This document shows positions 5,757 through 15,573 of a stretch of DNA of 23,694 nucleotides, piece by piece. Origin of the DNA: a virus. A model generated the notes under the pieces. It was not told the DNA's origin. It did no database searches and saw only the letters and a list, made by a program, of their open reading frames with translations. Location of the stretch: IMG/VR virus record IMGVR_UViG_3300017764_000112, positions 1-23,694 of that record; one strand, written 5' to 3'. The position numbers were made by a program, and so were the translations under genes. Position 1 is the stretch's first letter; each line of letters opens with the position of its first letter.

Positions 5757-7646
5757 ATGGCTTATAATAAAATATCAAATAAAACACAAGATAAGGATGT
5801 AAAATATCTTAATAAAGATTATAATTCTTATAAAAATCAATTAATAGAATTTGCTGAAGTATATTTTCCAAATAATTTTAATGATTTTAGTGAAGGTAAT
5901 CCAGGAATGATGTTCCTTGAAATGGCCGCCTATGTTGGTGATGTTTTATCATTTTATACAGATACTCAATTAAAAGAATCTTTTTTATTATTAGCACAAG
6001 AAAGAGAAAATTTATATAATTTAGCTTATGCTATGGGTTATAGACCTAAAGTAACAGCAGCATCTAGTGTAGATTTAGAAATTAATCAATTAGTTCCATC
6101 AAAATTAATAAATAATGAATATAAGCCTGATTTTGATTACGCTTTAAGAGTTTTACCAAATTCAACTTTTATTTCTACTGAAGGTCCTACTTTTTATTTA
6201 TCAAATCAAGTTAATTTTTCAGTTTCATCATCAATTGATCCTACTCCATCTATATATAGTTATGATGATAATTTTAATCCTACATACTTTTTATTAAAAA
6301 GAAATATTAAAGCAATTTCAGGTGAACTTAAAACTAAAACTTTTAATATAGGATCACCTGAACGTTTTAAAACTTTAGAAATATTTGATAATAATATTAT
6401 ATCAATTGAATCAATAATTGATAGTGAAGGAAATAGTTGGTCTGAAGTACCATATTTAGCTCAAGATACAATTTTTGAAGATGTAGAAAATATAGGTACT
6501 AATGATCCTGAATTAAAACAATTTAATAATCAAACTCCTTACCTTTTAAAATTAAAAAAATCTACAAGAAGATTTATTTCAAGATTTAAAAACAACAACC
6601 AATTAGAAATCCAATTTGGTGCAGGTATAAGCGATAAAGCAGATGAAGAAATTATCCCAAACCCAGATAATATTGGTTTAGGAATAAATGATGGAAGATC
6701 TAAATTAGATACAGCTTATGATCCATCTAACTTTTTATTTACTAAAACATATGGTCAAGCACCTGCTAATACAACTCTAACTGTAACTTATTTAGTAGGG
6801 GGTGGATTAGAATCTAATGTTCAATCAAATACAATTACTGAAATAGGTGATTTATTATTATCTAATAAACCTAATTTAAATAATCTTTTACTAAAAGAAA
6901 TTAAATCATCAATCCAATCCAATAACCCCCAACCAGCTACAGGAGGAGGAAATGGAGATTCTATAGAAGATATTAGATTAAATGCAATGGCTAATTTTTC
7001 AGCACAAAAAAGAGCAGTTACTAAAGAAGATTATATTATAAGAACTTTATCTTTACCTTCTAAATTTGGTCATATATCTAAAGCTTTTATTATTCAAGAT
7101 GATCAAATATCCCCCTTAACAACAGAATATAATAGTATTCCTAATCCTTTAGCATTAAACTTATATACTTTAGGGTATGATTCTAGTAAACATTTGACAA
7201 CTTTAAATCAAGCTACTAAAACTAATTTATCTACTTATTTAGAACAATTTAGAATGTTAACTGATGCTATTAATATTAAAGATGCATTTATAATTAACTT
7301 TAGCTTAAATTTTGAAATTACAACATTAAAAAATTATAATAATGATGAAGTTAGAATAGAATGTATAACTGAGTTAAAAGATTATTTTAATATAGATAAA
7401 TGGCAAATTAATCAACCTATTATTATATCTGAAATAGCTAACCTACTAGCGAGTATTAATGGAGTCCAAACAGTTGAAAATATAAAAATAGAAAATAAAA
7501 ATGGAATATCTTTAGGATATTCACAATATAAGTATGATTTTGAAGGTGCCACACGTAATGGTATTATATACCCTTCAATGGATCCAAGTATTTTTGAATT
7601 AAAATACCCTAACCAAGATAATAACGGAAGCATAACAACATATTAA
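5757..7646 (+). CDS. 6: Baseplate wedge protein, gp6-like (P2 gpJ family)
   Basis: gp6 dimers form the continuous ring of the T4 inner baseplate and trigger sheath contraction. At 629 residues this is close to T4 gp6 (660). The N-terminus carries the family signature at residues ~47-97: EGNPGMMFLEMAAYVGDVL, SFYTDTQLKESFLLLAQERE and NLAYAMGYRP. The central region (about 405-440) has the J-like motif NFSAQKRAVTKEDYI followed by a 'FGHISKAF' strand. The C-terminal domain (about 500-590) shows INFSLNFEITTLKNY and IIISEIANLLASINGV, typical of the dimerising gp6 C-terminus. The ATG follows an A-rich leader with no Shine-Dalgarno sequence; the next gene begins two bases after the stop. Confidence 0.9.
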   Translation: MAYNKISNKTQDKDVKYLNKDYNSYKNQLIEFAEVYFPNNFNDFSEGNPGMMFLEMAAYVGDVLSFYTDTQLKESFLLLAQERENLYNLAYAMGYRPKVTAASSVDLEINQLVPSKLINNEYKPDFDYALRVLPNSTFISTEGPTFYLSNQVNFSVSSSIDPTPSIYSYDDNFNPTYFLLKRNIKAISGELKTKTFNIGSPERFKTLEIFDNNIISIESIIDSEGNSWSEVPYLAQDTIFEDVENIGTNDPELKQFNNQTPYLLKLKKSTRRFISRFKNNNQLEIQFGAGISDKADEEIIPNPDNIGLGINDGRSKLDTAYDPSNFLFTKTYGQAPANTTLTVTYLVGGGLESNVQSNTITEIGDLLLSNKPNLNNLLLKEIKSSIQSNNPQPATGGGNGDSIEDIRLNAMANFSAQKRAVTKEDYIIRTLSLPSKFGHISKAFIIQDDQISPLTTEYNSIPNPLALNLYTLGYDSSKHLTTLNQATKTNLSTYLEQFRMLTDAINIKDAFIINFSLNFEITTLKNYNNDEVRIECITELKDYFNIDKWQINQPIIISEIANLLASINGVQTVENIKIENKNGISLGYSQYKYDFEGATRNGIIYPSMDPSIFELKYPNQDNNGSITTY

Positions 7647-7648
7647 AA

Positions 7649-8824
7649 ATGGCATATTACTTTATATTTCCCGAAAAAGATACAACATTATATAGTCATC
7701 CTGATAGGAGTACTATGAATACTGGTAATGATGAAGTACTTGAACTTATAAAAGAAAAAGGATCAAATAATACTTTACATTATCCTTCAAGAATATTAAT
7801 CCAATTTTCTAATGATGATATTCAAAAAGTTATAAATAAAATAGGTTCTAATAATTTTACTGCAAGTTTACAATTATTTTCTACAGAACATAAAAATTTA
7901 GCAGCAGAACAATTAATAGAAGTATTTCCTATATCTCAATCATGGAACGAAGGAACAGGTAGATATTCTAATTTACCTTTATCATCTAATGGTTCTTCAT
8001 GGCTATATAGAGATAACTCAATTAACAAAATAGAATGGTCGACTTCAAGTTTTTCTCCTGGTACTACAGGGTCAATATTTTCTCCAAACATTACTAAAGG
8101 AGGTGGAGTTTGGTATACAGGTAGTGGTTTTGAAGGAAGCCAATCATTTGCAAATGCAGATTCTTTAGATTTAAATATAGATGTTACTTCTATAGTACAA
8201 AAATTTAGTTCCAGTTTATACGCTTCTCAAACATACCCAACAGGAATTCCTAATTATGGGTTTATAATTAAAAATCCAGAAATTACAGAAAATGCTGTAT
8301 CAGGTAGTAATGGTGAATTACAATATTTTTCAGTAGATACCCATACAATTTATCCACCAAGATTAGCTTTTAAATGGGATGATAGTACAGCTACTTCTGG
8401 TCCTTATTCAACAGATGGAAATAATGAAATTATTCACCCAACAGCTGATTCTAGTAGTCAATATATAAATGTATCTTTAACTAATACTAAAAATGAATAT
8501 AATAAAAATGAAGAAGCTACATTTAGATTACATGTAAGAAAAAAATACCCTACACGTACATTTGTATCTGGTTCTAATTTTTTAAAAACAGGATTTCTTA
8601 AAAAAACTTCTTATTATAGTATAAGAGATGCACATACAGAAGAAGTAATTATTCCTTTTGATAATAATTGTACTAAATTAAGTGTAGATAATAATGGTAT
8701 GTATTTTAAATTACATATGAATGGATTTCAACCAGAAAGATATTATCGTATTTTAATTAAACATATTAATGATTATGGTACAACTATATTTGATGATAAT
8801 TACTATTTTAAAGTAATCAGATAA
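7649..8824 (+). CDS. Structural protein with DNRLRE-like (CBM96-type) domain
   Basis: A 391-residue protein directly after gp6. Residues ~1-190 resemble the DNRLRE/disaggregatase-like beta-sandwich found in surface carbohydrate-binding proteins: FPEKDTTLYSH at the N-terminus, SRILIQF (47-53), ASLQLF (72-77), VFPISQSWNEGTGRYSNLP (92-110), a SSWLYRD element and LNIDVTSIVQKF (175-186). The C-terminal ~100 residues (TFRLHVRKKYP … YYRILIKHIND … DDNYYFKVIR) look like a second Ig-like beta domain. It occupies the place of gp7 but is far shorter than T4 gp7, so a peripheral wedge or adhesin role is inferred. The last base of its stop is the first base of the next ATG. The domain call rests on pattern recognition only. 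Confidence 0.65.
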   Translation: MAYYFIFPEKDTTLYSHPDRSTMNTGNDEVLELIKEKGSNNTLHYPSRILIQFSNDDIQKVINKIGSNNFTASLQLFSTEHKNLAAEQLIEVFPISQSWNEGTGRYSNLPLSSNGSSWLYRDNSINKIEWSTSSFSPGTTGSIFSPNITKGGGVWYTGSGFEGSQSFANADSLDLNIDVTSIVQKFSSSLYASQTYPTGIPNYGFIIKNPEITENAVSGSNGELQYFSVDTHTIYPPRLAFKWDDSTATSGPYSTDGNNEIIHPTADSSSQYINVSLTNTKNEYNKNEEATFRLHVRKKYPTRTFVSGSNFLKTGFLKKTSYYSIRDAHTEEVIIPFDNNCTKLSVDNNGMYFKLHMNGFQPERYYRILIKHINDYGTTIFDDNYYFKVIR

Positions 8825-10167
8825 TGGCTAAAGAAAATATAAAATTAACTAAAACTATATATAGTACTAAATCAACAGAAGGTTTAGTAGATAGATCTTT
8901 TTCAGAAATTTTTAAAACAAAAGATCCTATAGATTTATCTAATTTTTTTTCTATATATGGAGAATTATTTTACGATATTCCTAAAACAGGAAAAAATTCT
9001 CATACAACAATTATAAAACAAAGTACTGATTATATAAAAAATTATATTGATCCTAAAGAAGAACAAATAGCTCTTTTAACAGAAAGAATTGCTGAATTAG
9101 AAGAAGAACTTAATACACCTGAGGAAGAACATCCATTTTATGCTAATGGTACTATAATAGGACAATCTGATAAACCATATATATGTTATTATATGGATAG
9201 GGGAAAAAGAAGATCAATTCAAGGTGGGGAAGAAGGAGAAGTATTTAAAGCTCTTAAAGCATCATTAGGGTATAATGATGATCCTGAAAGTGTAAATTAC
9301 ATAAATGATTATGATATCATTATGAGAGTCCCTAAAACTGTAATAGATGGTATAACAGAAGGTACTATATTAGGTTTAGAAGATTTAACAGGTCAAACTG
9401 AAGATCAACAACTAGAACAACAATTAGAACAACTTCAAAATATAGTCGTTAGTGATTGGAAAGTAGAATTAAGAGATTTAGTTCAACCTATAGAAAATGG
9501 AAGTATTAGTTCTCAAGTAACATTTATAATTTTATTAAAATCTAAAATTAAATCTGAATTTCAAAGAGAAGGAGAACTTGAAAGTTTAGAATGGAAATAT
9601 TATTTAGATGCAACTGAAGGATATACTCAAGAAGAAAAGGATAATGGAGAAAAATTACTAAAATTAATAAGACCAAAAGTACAAAGATCTAGACAAACAT
9701 TAGCTATATTAAAAAGAATTTGGGATAAAAAATCAAACTTTCCTAATATAAATTTTAGTGAGATATTACCAAGTACTGCCGCAGTAAATGCTGATGGTAA
9801 AAGGGTTAATGATAAGGGTAGTGGAACACAAATGTATCCATTAACTGAAGAAGAAGTTAATGATGCATATAGTGGATGGGAAGAAGGTCAAAATTTATTT
9901 GAAGGAATTTTAGAAGGAAATGAATACGAAGTAGATATTTCTAATATAGAATATAAAGGAAATGATGCTACTATACTTTTAAATCAAGGATTAATTAAAG
10001 TTAGATATAAAAAAGAAAAATTCATAGGTACAGGTTTTGGTGGAGGTTATTACTCTAATAGGGGTTATGAAGAATTATCTCAACATTATGGATTTGATAA
10101 TGATATAAACCAGGTAATAGAAATAAATAATTTTAGATATACATTTGATAAATATGTTTATTCATAA
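8824..10167 (+). CDS. Structural protein with coiled coils and a wall-protein-like module
   Basis: A 447-residue protein. Residues ~1-75 (STEGLVDRSFSEIFKT, LSNFFSIYGELFYDIPKTG) probably anchor it to the wedge. A short coiled coil (76-100, EEQIALLTERIAELEEELN) leads into a compact module (107-183) reading 'KPYICYYMDRGKRRSI … VFKALKASLGY … DYDIIMRVPKTVIDGITEGTIL'. That pattern of aromatic strand, GK(K/R)R-x-I, F-x-x-L and a closing I-x-x-G-x-I resembles repeats in bacterial wall-associated proteins. A Gln/Glu/Leu coil (192-206) and a mixed beta region follow, with a Gly/Tyr-rich stretch (GTGFGGGYYSNRGY) near the C-terminus. Coupled by TAATG to the upstream gene and three bases ahead of the 1145-residue gene, it is probably a baseplate component. 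The exact family is unknown. Confidence 0.6.
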   Translation: MAKENIKLTKTIYSTKSTEGLVDRSFSEIFKTKDPIDLSNFFSIYGELFYDIPKTGKNSHTTIIKQSTDYIKNYIDPKEEQIALLTERIAELEEELNTPEEEHPFYANGTIIGQSDKPYICYYMDRGKRRSIQGGEEGEVFKALKASLGYNDDPESVNYINDYDIIMRVPKTVIDGITEGTILGLEDLTGQTEDQQLEQQLEQLQNIVVSDWKVELRDLVQPIENGSISSQVTFIILLKSKIKSEFQREGELESLEWKYYLDATEGYTQEEKDNGEKLLKLIRPKVQRSRQTLAILKRIWDKKSNFPNINFSEILPSTAAVNADGKRVNDKGSGTQMYPLTEEEVNDAYSGWEEGQNLFEGILEGNEYEVDISNIEYKGNDATILLNQGLIKVRYKKEKFIGTGFGGGYYSNRGYEELSQHYGFDNDINQVIEINNFRYTFDKYVYS

Positions 10168-10170
10168 AAT

Positions 10171-13100
10171 ATGGCAAATATTAAAACTGAAATAGAAAAA
10201 ACAAAAAACAAATATAGTTTTCCACGTGAATCAATAGCATCAAAAACTATTGATAGAAGGTTTGGTAGACCTGAAGATTATATGGAAGCCCATATTTTTA
10301 ATACAAGAAACCAACTTATAACTTCTATACTAAATTTTACAGATTTTGAAATAATAGGTGATACTTCTTTAACAAATGAAATATCTTTAGATCCTATATT
10401 ATTATTAAATAATAATGGTTTTACTTCAGGAGATTATAAAATAATTATTAATGTACTTCGTAAAAAGATATTTAATACATCTTTACAAAAATTCGTAATT
10501 AAATCTATATCTCCTTCACGAACAGAGTTAAATGTTAAAGTTCAAGACGTATCTAAACAAGATTTATTAAATGCATCTCAAAGATTTATAAATGAATTAA
10601 ATAATTCACCCTTTTTTAGAGATTTTATATTAAATTTTGGTGAAAACCAACTCATAACAGGAGTTAATATAAGAATTAATGAAAAATCACCTATTGCAGA
10701 ATTAGGTATAAAATTAAATAGTCCTTTACCTAATAATATTAATTTACTTGATACATTTTCAATAGCTGAAGAAATTATAGATCCTATAACTATTAATCAA
10801 GATTTAGGTATTCCTGAATTTACAGATAGTAATTTACCTCTTAAAGGTCCTAATTTTAATATAGATGTTAGATTAAATAACAGTATACCCTCAGGTTATA
10901 AAAATTATGATGAATTATTAAAATATAGTTTAACATCCTCATATCAAGAACTTTTAGGTAAATTAGAAAACAGAGAAATTCCTGAAATTCAATATGATTA
11001 TATTAGAACCCCTTCAGGTAGTAATGAAGGAGATCCCCAAGAAACAACTTATAATTTTGAAAATTTTGTACATTTTGGTAGTGCTTTAGAAAGACTTAAA
11101 AATTTTAAATATAAAGTTGAATTATTAGAACAATATGATAATAGATTATCTACAATAAATTCAATTACAGGTCCTACATCTGCTTCTGTTTTTGTATTAA
11201 ATGATAAAGAATCTACTATAACTAAAAAAACTAATTTACTTAAAAACTTAGATGGTTATGAAAGATTTTTATATTACGAATCAGGAGCATTGTCATGGCC
11301 TAAATCTACAACATCATCACCTCATACTTTATATTCAATATCTTCTTCACAAGTATTAAATTGGTTAGGAGATGAAAGGGATAGTTACCCATATTATGGG
11401 GGTCAACTTTTATCAGCTTCTTTATATGATAATCAAAATGAACATTCCTTAATAAGATTAATTCCTAATCATATCTTAGAAAACTCAGATAATTCATTTT
11501 ATGTTACATTTGTCCATATGATGGGTCATCATTATGATCAAATTTGGACCCATATTAAACATATTACTGAAGTTAATGATACTCATCATACAAGAGGTAT
11601 TTCTAAAGATTTAGTTTATTTTTCTTTAAAAAGTTTAGGATTAGAAACATTTGATCAATTTGAAAATTCAAATTTAATAGAATATATTTTAGGTGAAGGA
11701 ACAACAGGTAGTATATTTTATGATGTCCCTGAAAAACAAACTCTAGTAACTGCATCTAATGCAGGTTCAATTCCTAAAGGAGATATTACTAAAGAAATAT
11801 GGAAACGATTATACCATAATGCACCTTATTTATTAAAAACTAAAGGTACTGAACGTGGTCTTAAAGCTCTTATGAGTTGTTATGGTGTTCCATCTACTAT
11901 ACTTAATGTTAAAGAATATGGAGGTCCTACTAAAGACAAAACAACATATAAGACATTTAGTTATGAAAAATCTGGATTAGCTCTAAAGGGAGACTCAGGT
12001 ACAGGCAGTGGATATTTTATAAAAGCCCCTTGGAAGTCTAATCTTACAGATCAATTATCGGCATCTCAAAAAACTGTTGAATTTAGAATAAAACCTCATA
12101 GATCTAGTGAAAATTATCATTTATTTTCATTATCAGATTCAAGTTCTCCTTCTAGAGATGTGCATTTTATATTAGAACCTTATACAGGTAGTGATATATC
12201 ATCTTCAGGAGACGCTAATCAATATGGTAAATTAAGTTTAAAGTCTGGTGATGTTCTTTCACAACCATTTACATCTACAGAATTTCTCCCTATATATAAT
12301 GGAGATTTTTGGAACGTATATATAGGATCTAGAGAAGTTATTGGTAATCAACAAGAACTTGAATTTGGTGCTTATCAATCAAACTATTTAAAAAATACAT
12401 CATATTATACAGCATCAATAAACCAATCATTAGTTGCTAATACAGGAGGATGGGGTAGTTATTCAGGTGCTTTATTTCTTAGAGAAAACAGTAACCCAAA
12501 TTTTGAGGATTTTGTAGGGGGAGCCCAATTTAGTTATATAGGAGGAATCCCTCCTGGAGATCCCCCTTCTAATGTATCTTCTTTACGTTATTCAGGTTCA
12601 ATACAAGAAATAAGATATCATTTTGGTGAATTACTTTCACATGATACTCTTACACAACATGCACTTGAACCATTTATGTATTCAGGTAATACAATTTCTT
12701 CTTCATATGAAAATTTAGTTTTAAGACTACCATTAGGGAGTAATGATAAAAGAAGTTCAGCAAGTTTTCATCCTAATTCAGATATAAATTATTTAAATTC
12801 AATATCAAGTAGTATGGTTACCCAAGAATGGGAAGAAGTGATTGAAACCCATCATTTACCTACTCCTGATACAGTTGGTATTTCAATGACAAGTGAAAAA
12901 ACCAGAATAGATATAGGTACTATAGATGATGATTGGTTATCAGTTAATAAAAAAACAGAAACGTCTACATTAGATAGACAACCATTAGATTATCCAGATT
13001 TAGGAGTGTTTTTTTCTCCTACAACTGAAATTAATGAAGATATATTATATACTTTAGGTTCATTTAGATTGGATGATTATATAGGTTCACCTTTACCATC

Positions 13101-13608
13101 AGTTCAGTCTGCATCTATATATGAAGATTTAGCTGATATAAAAGATATATATTTTAAAAAAGTAAAACGACGATATAATTATTGGGATTATATTAAATTA
13201 ATTCAGTATATTGATCATACATTATTTAAATTAATAGAACAATTTACCCCTGCAAAAGCTAATTTAAAAACAGGATTATTAATTGAACCACATTATTTAG
13301 AAAGAACCAAATTTAAAAGAGAAATTCCTACTACAGGTGTAGGTCAAAGTATGTTAAATAATTCATACCAAACTTTTGAATTTGAAATAGATCCTGAAAA
13401 ACAATTTTCTTTAACAAATTCCTCAGTTATTGTAACTAATAATTTACTTCAAACAACTAGTAGTAATGGTCAAAGACAAGAACAAGGAACTAATGCTATT
13501 ATAAATGTTAAAGATCAGTGTGGATTTAAAGGTTCTTCAGATTTTGAAGGAAATATTACAAATGGAATTACTTCTAATAGGTATTATCAATTACGACGAA
13601 TTAATTAA
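10171..13608 (+). CDS. Large baseplate/tail protein (gp7 position) with inserted LamG-like domain
   Basis: At 1145 residues this is the largest gene in the window. Residues ~1-250 include a helix-rich start and SLDPILLLNNNGFTSGDYKI. Residues ~445-490 (VHMMGHHYDQIWTHIKHIT, …GISKDLVYFSLKSLGLE) and ~548-585 (NAPYLLKTKGTERGLKALM, CYGVPSTILNVKEYGG) resemble the tail protein I/wedge region that precedes fibre attachment. Residues ~620-835 look like a concanavalin/LamG beta-sandwich: KTVEFRIKPHRSSENYHLFS, WNVYIGSRE, GSIQEIRYHFGELLS. A helix near 1000-1050 (YNYWDYIKLIQYIDHTLFKL) and a Thr/Asn-rich tail close the protein. Size and position after gp6 suggest the functional equivalent of T4 gp7 (1032 residues), but I see no direct gp7 motif. 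Confidence 0.65.
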   Translation: MANIKTEIEKTKNKYSFPRESIASKTIDRRFGRPEDYMEAHIFNTRNQLITSILNFTDFEIIGDTSLTNEISLDPILLLNNNGFTSGDYKIIINVLRKKIFNTSLQKFVIKSISPSRTELNVKVQDVSKQDLLNASQRFINELNNSPFFRDFILNFGENQLITGVNIRINEKSPIAELGIKLNSPLPNNINLLDTFSIAEEIIDPITINQDLGIPEFTDSNLPLKGPNFNIDVRLNNSIPSGYKNYDELLKYSLTSSYQELLGKLENREIPEIQYDYIRTPSGSNEGDPQETTYNFENFVHFGSALERLKNFKYKVELLEQYDNRLSTINSITGPTSASVFVLNDKESTITKKTNLLKNLDGYERFLYYESGALSWPKSTTSSPHTLYSISSSQVLNWLGDERDSYPYYGGQLLSASLYDNQNEHSLIRLIPNHILENSDNSFYVTFVHMMGHHYDQIWTHIKHITEVNDTHHTRGISKDLVYFSLKSLGLETFDQFENSNLIEYILGEGTTGSIFYDVPEKQTLVTASNAGSIPKGDITKEIWKRLYHNAPYLLKTKGTERGLKALMSCYGVPSTILNVKEYGGPTKDKTTYKTFSYEKSGLALKGDSGTGSGYFIKAPWKSNLTDQLSASQKTVEFRIKPHRSSENYHLFSLSDSSSPSRDVHFILEPYTGSDISSSGDANQYGKLSLKSGDVLSQPFTSTEFLPIYNGDFWNVYIGSREVIGNQQELEFGAYQSNYLKNTSYYTASINQSLVANTGGWGSYSGALFLRENSNPNFEDFVGGAQFSYIGGIPPGDPPSNVSSLRYSGSIQEIRYHFGELLSHDTLTQHALEPFMYSGNTISSSYENLVLRLPLGSNDKRSSASFHPNSDINYLNSISSSMVTQEWEEVIETHHLPTPDTVGISMTSEKTRIDIGTIDDDWLSVNKKTETSTLDRQPLDYPDLGVFFSPTTEINEDILYTLGSFRLDDYIGSPLPSVQSASIYEDLADIKDIYFKKVKRRYNYWDYIKLIQYIDHTLFKLIEQFTPAKANLKTGLLIEPHYLERTKFKREIPTTGVGQSMLNNSYQTFEFEIDPEKQFSLTNSSVIVTNNLLQTTSSNGQRQEQGTNAIINVKDQCGFKGSSDFEGNITNGITSNRYYQLRRIN

Positions 13609-13618
13609 TAATTAAAAA

Positions 13619-14869
13619 ATGGGTTTTCAACAATTAACATTAAACGCTAATAATTTTTCACATAATTCTACCATTTCATCAGGAGATTTTGATGATATAG
13701 CTGTTACTTCTCCTGGTAAAATTATTTTTAGTAATAGTGATACTGATTTTGCTATAACTCATACATTTGATTCACCTCAAATTCTTACTAAATTAGTAAT
13801 AAATTTTACTTCAGATCACAAAGCCACCCATTATTTAGTTCAAGCATCAACAGATGGTATAAATTATATTACTATTTCAACTGTATCAGGACTAGCTAGT
13901 TCTAGTGATCAAGAATATCTTATAACTCAACCTTTAGTTAACCCTATAAAATATAAATCATTTAGATTTTCTTTTACTCAATTTCAAAACTCAAGTACAA
14001 CAGAAGTAGAAAGTATTACTGCTTTTATCCCTGATAACTTACAAGATTATAGATATAAAGATTATAATGTAGAATTTGATGATAGTCTTATAGATATGGC
14101 ATCATGGAAAAATTCTCGTTATAATGGATCTAAACTAACAGGAACTAGAATTAATTTTTATACAGAAGGAGATGGTCCTTATCCTTTTGGTTTAAAACCT
14201 ATTATAGAAAATAAAGTATGTGCTTTATTTGTTGGATCTAGTATTCTAACAGGAGACGCTGATAACACAGGTGATCATTTAACAGAGATTAAAAATCATA
14301 GTTATGTAACTATTGATACTATTTTATTAATAAATGTAGAAACAAATAAAGTAGAAAAAATTTCTCATGAACAATTTAATGAAACTGAAGAGAAAAAAAC
14401 ATCATTTAGACGTTTTATCCATGAAAGTTTTCCTGAAGGGTCTAAAATAGTTACAAAAATTATAAATAATATAGATAGTAAATTATTAAAAGAATCACAT
14501 CGTGTAAAATTTAATCAAGGTCTTTTAATGAAACTATATTCTTATACAGCAAACACAGGTAGTAATCAAGATGATGGAGTATTTGGGGGATATGGTGTTA
14601 GAGAATCAAAAGGTAATCTAACTCAAAATGTAGCTTCAGGGTCATCTTCTGGTGGAGGGTTATTTAGTTTTGGATCTTCTCATATTAATAGTAGATCAAT
14701 ATTTAATGCTACTTCAATTAAAACAGTTGATGAATTTCCAAGTGAATTATCATTCTATAGTACTAATATTGGGTCTATAAATTCACTTTTACCTTTAACA
14801 GCTTCAAATACACCACCACCTACTGAACCGTTAGTATATTATTTTCCTAATCAAAATTCAAAACTATAA
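13619..14869 (+). CDS. Structural protein with N-terminal F5/8C (discoidin)-like domain
   Basis: A 416-residue protein. Residues ~15-138 look like a discoidin/F5-8 type C beta-sandwich: ITHTFDSPQILTKLVINFTS, HYLVQASTDGINYITISTV and KYKSFRFSFTQF, the usual 'x-x-V-x-x-S-x-D-G-x-x-(W/Y)' core and return strand of glycan- or lipid-binding domains. Residues 162-182 (SWKNSRYNGSKLTGTRINFY) form a motif I have seen in other phage structural proteins at this location. Residues ~205-310 are a mixed region with HSYVTIDTILLINVETN, and the C-terminal 100 residues are Gly/Ser-rich and low in complexity. Ten bases of A-rich spacer separate it from the 1145-residue gene. It is probably an adhesin-like baseplate or fibre-base protein. 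Confidence 0.6.
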   Translation: MGFQQLTLNANNFSHNSTISSGDFDDIAVTSPGKIIFSNSDTDFAITHTFDSPQILTKLVINFTSDHKATHYLVQASTDGINYITISTVSGLASSSDQEYLITQPLVNPIKYKSFRFSFTQFQNSSTTEVESITAFIPDNLQDYRYKDYNVEFDDSLIDMASWKNSRYNGSKLTGTRINFYTEGDGPYPFGLKPIIENKVCALFVGSSILTGDADNTGDHLTEIKNHSYVTIDTILLINVETNKVEKISHEQFNETEEKKTSFRRFIHESFPEGSKIVTKIINNIDSKLLKESHRVKFNQGLLMKLYSYTANTGSNQDDGVFGGYGVRESKGNLTQNVASGSSSGGGLFSFGSSHINSRSIFNATSIKTVDEFPSELSFYSTNIGSINSLLPLTASNTPPPTEPLVYYFPNQNSKL

Positions 14870-14879
14870 AAATTAACAT

Positions 14880-15524
14880 ATGGGAGTAGCACCACCAATA
14901 TTTCAAGAATTAACTAGTAGCCTTGCACACTTTTATGATGAAGTAGTTTACTGGGAAATGGCTAAAAATACTAATAGATTTTTTGTTACTTTTGAAAAAG
15001 GACAATATGCTATTCCTAATAATGGACAAGAATCTATTGGAACATTAGAAATAACATATCCCCATGTAAATTCTAATACAGGTTCGCTTGATAGTTTTAA
15101 TTTAGGTGCTACAAGAAACACAGCAAGATATGATGCCTTTTTAGAGCATGAAGAAAAATTCATAGGAAATAATCATGATTATGATGGATTTATAACTACT
15201 ACAGAATTAAAAGGTACTCGTTTTTTTGAAACAACTTTAACTTCTTCAATATTTCAAACAAAAACTATAGACTATCAAATTTATAGTGGAAGTAGTGTAG
15301 TTTCAGCTTCTAGAACAGTTTCAGCATCTTATTGTTATCCTTATTCAAGTCATCAATTATCAGTATTAAGAAAAAGTCCTACTTTAATTATAGATTTAGA
15401 TAAAGATAATGAATTACCTGATAGTGTGGATGTAGAAGATTTATTTGTATTAATACCTGAACATACACACCCTAAAATAAAAGAAAATATAGATTTTTAT
15501 CTAAAACAAGCAGGATACAAATAA
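14880..15524 (+). CDS. Virion protein of unknown function
   Basis: A 214-residue protein with predicted beta-rich character in the middle and a helical C-terminus. The N-terminus has a charged, aromatic helix (LAHFYDEVVYWEMAKNTNRF) followed by FFVTFEKGQYAIP, and the end carries SPTLIIDLDKDNELP and HPKIKENIDFYLKQAGY. No signal peptide, membrane span or catalytic motif is visible. It is 10 bases after the discoidin-like protein and is the last gene before the longest gap (49 bases), so it may close one late transcription unit. A structural or assembly role is inferred only from its place in the virion cluster. A shorter opposite-strand frame inside it looks like a shadow. Confidence 0.75.
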   Translation: MGVAPPIFQELTSSLAHFYDEVVYWEMAKNTNRFFVTFEKGQYAIPNNGQESIGTLEITYPHVNSNTGSLDSFNLGATRNTARYDAFLEHEEKFIGNNHDYDGFITTTELKGTRFFETTLTSSIFQTKTIDYQIYSGSSVVSASRTVSASYCYPYSSHQLSVLRKSPTLIIDLDKDNELPDSVDVEDLFVLIPEHTHPKIKENIDFYLKQAGYK

Positions 15525-15547
15525 ACTAAACATTTTTTAAAATATTT

Positions 15548-15566
15548 TATATTTATAACAAAACAT
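15548..15566 (+). promoter_or_regulatory. Candidate late promoter element, site 3
   Basis: TATATTTATAACAAAACAT sits in the longest intergenic gap of the window (49 bases), 7 bases before the ATG at 15574. It is nearly identical to the block at 4849 and shares its first 11 bases with the one at 1402. The reverse strand reads TATAAATA at 15550-15557. The repeated block in three real gaps is the evidence; the direction and start site cannot be determined here. Confidence 0.4.
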
Positions 15567-15573
15567 AATTACA

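Noticed and set aside
7412-7633. Minus-strand frame at the end of gp6
   Set aside because: It is fully contained in the conserved gp6 C-terminus; no independent support.
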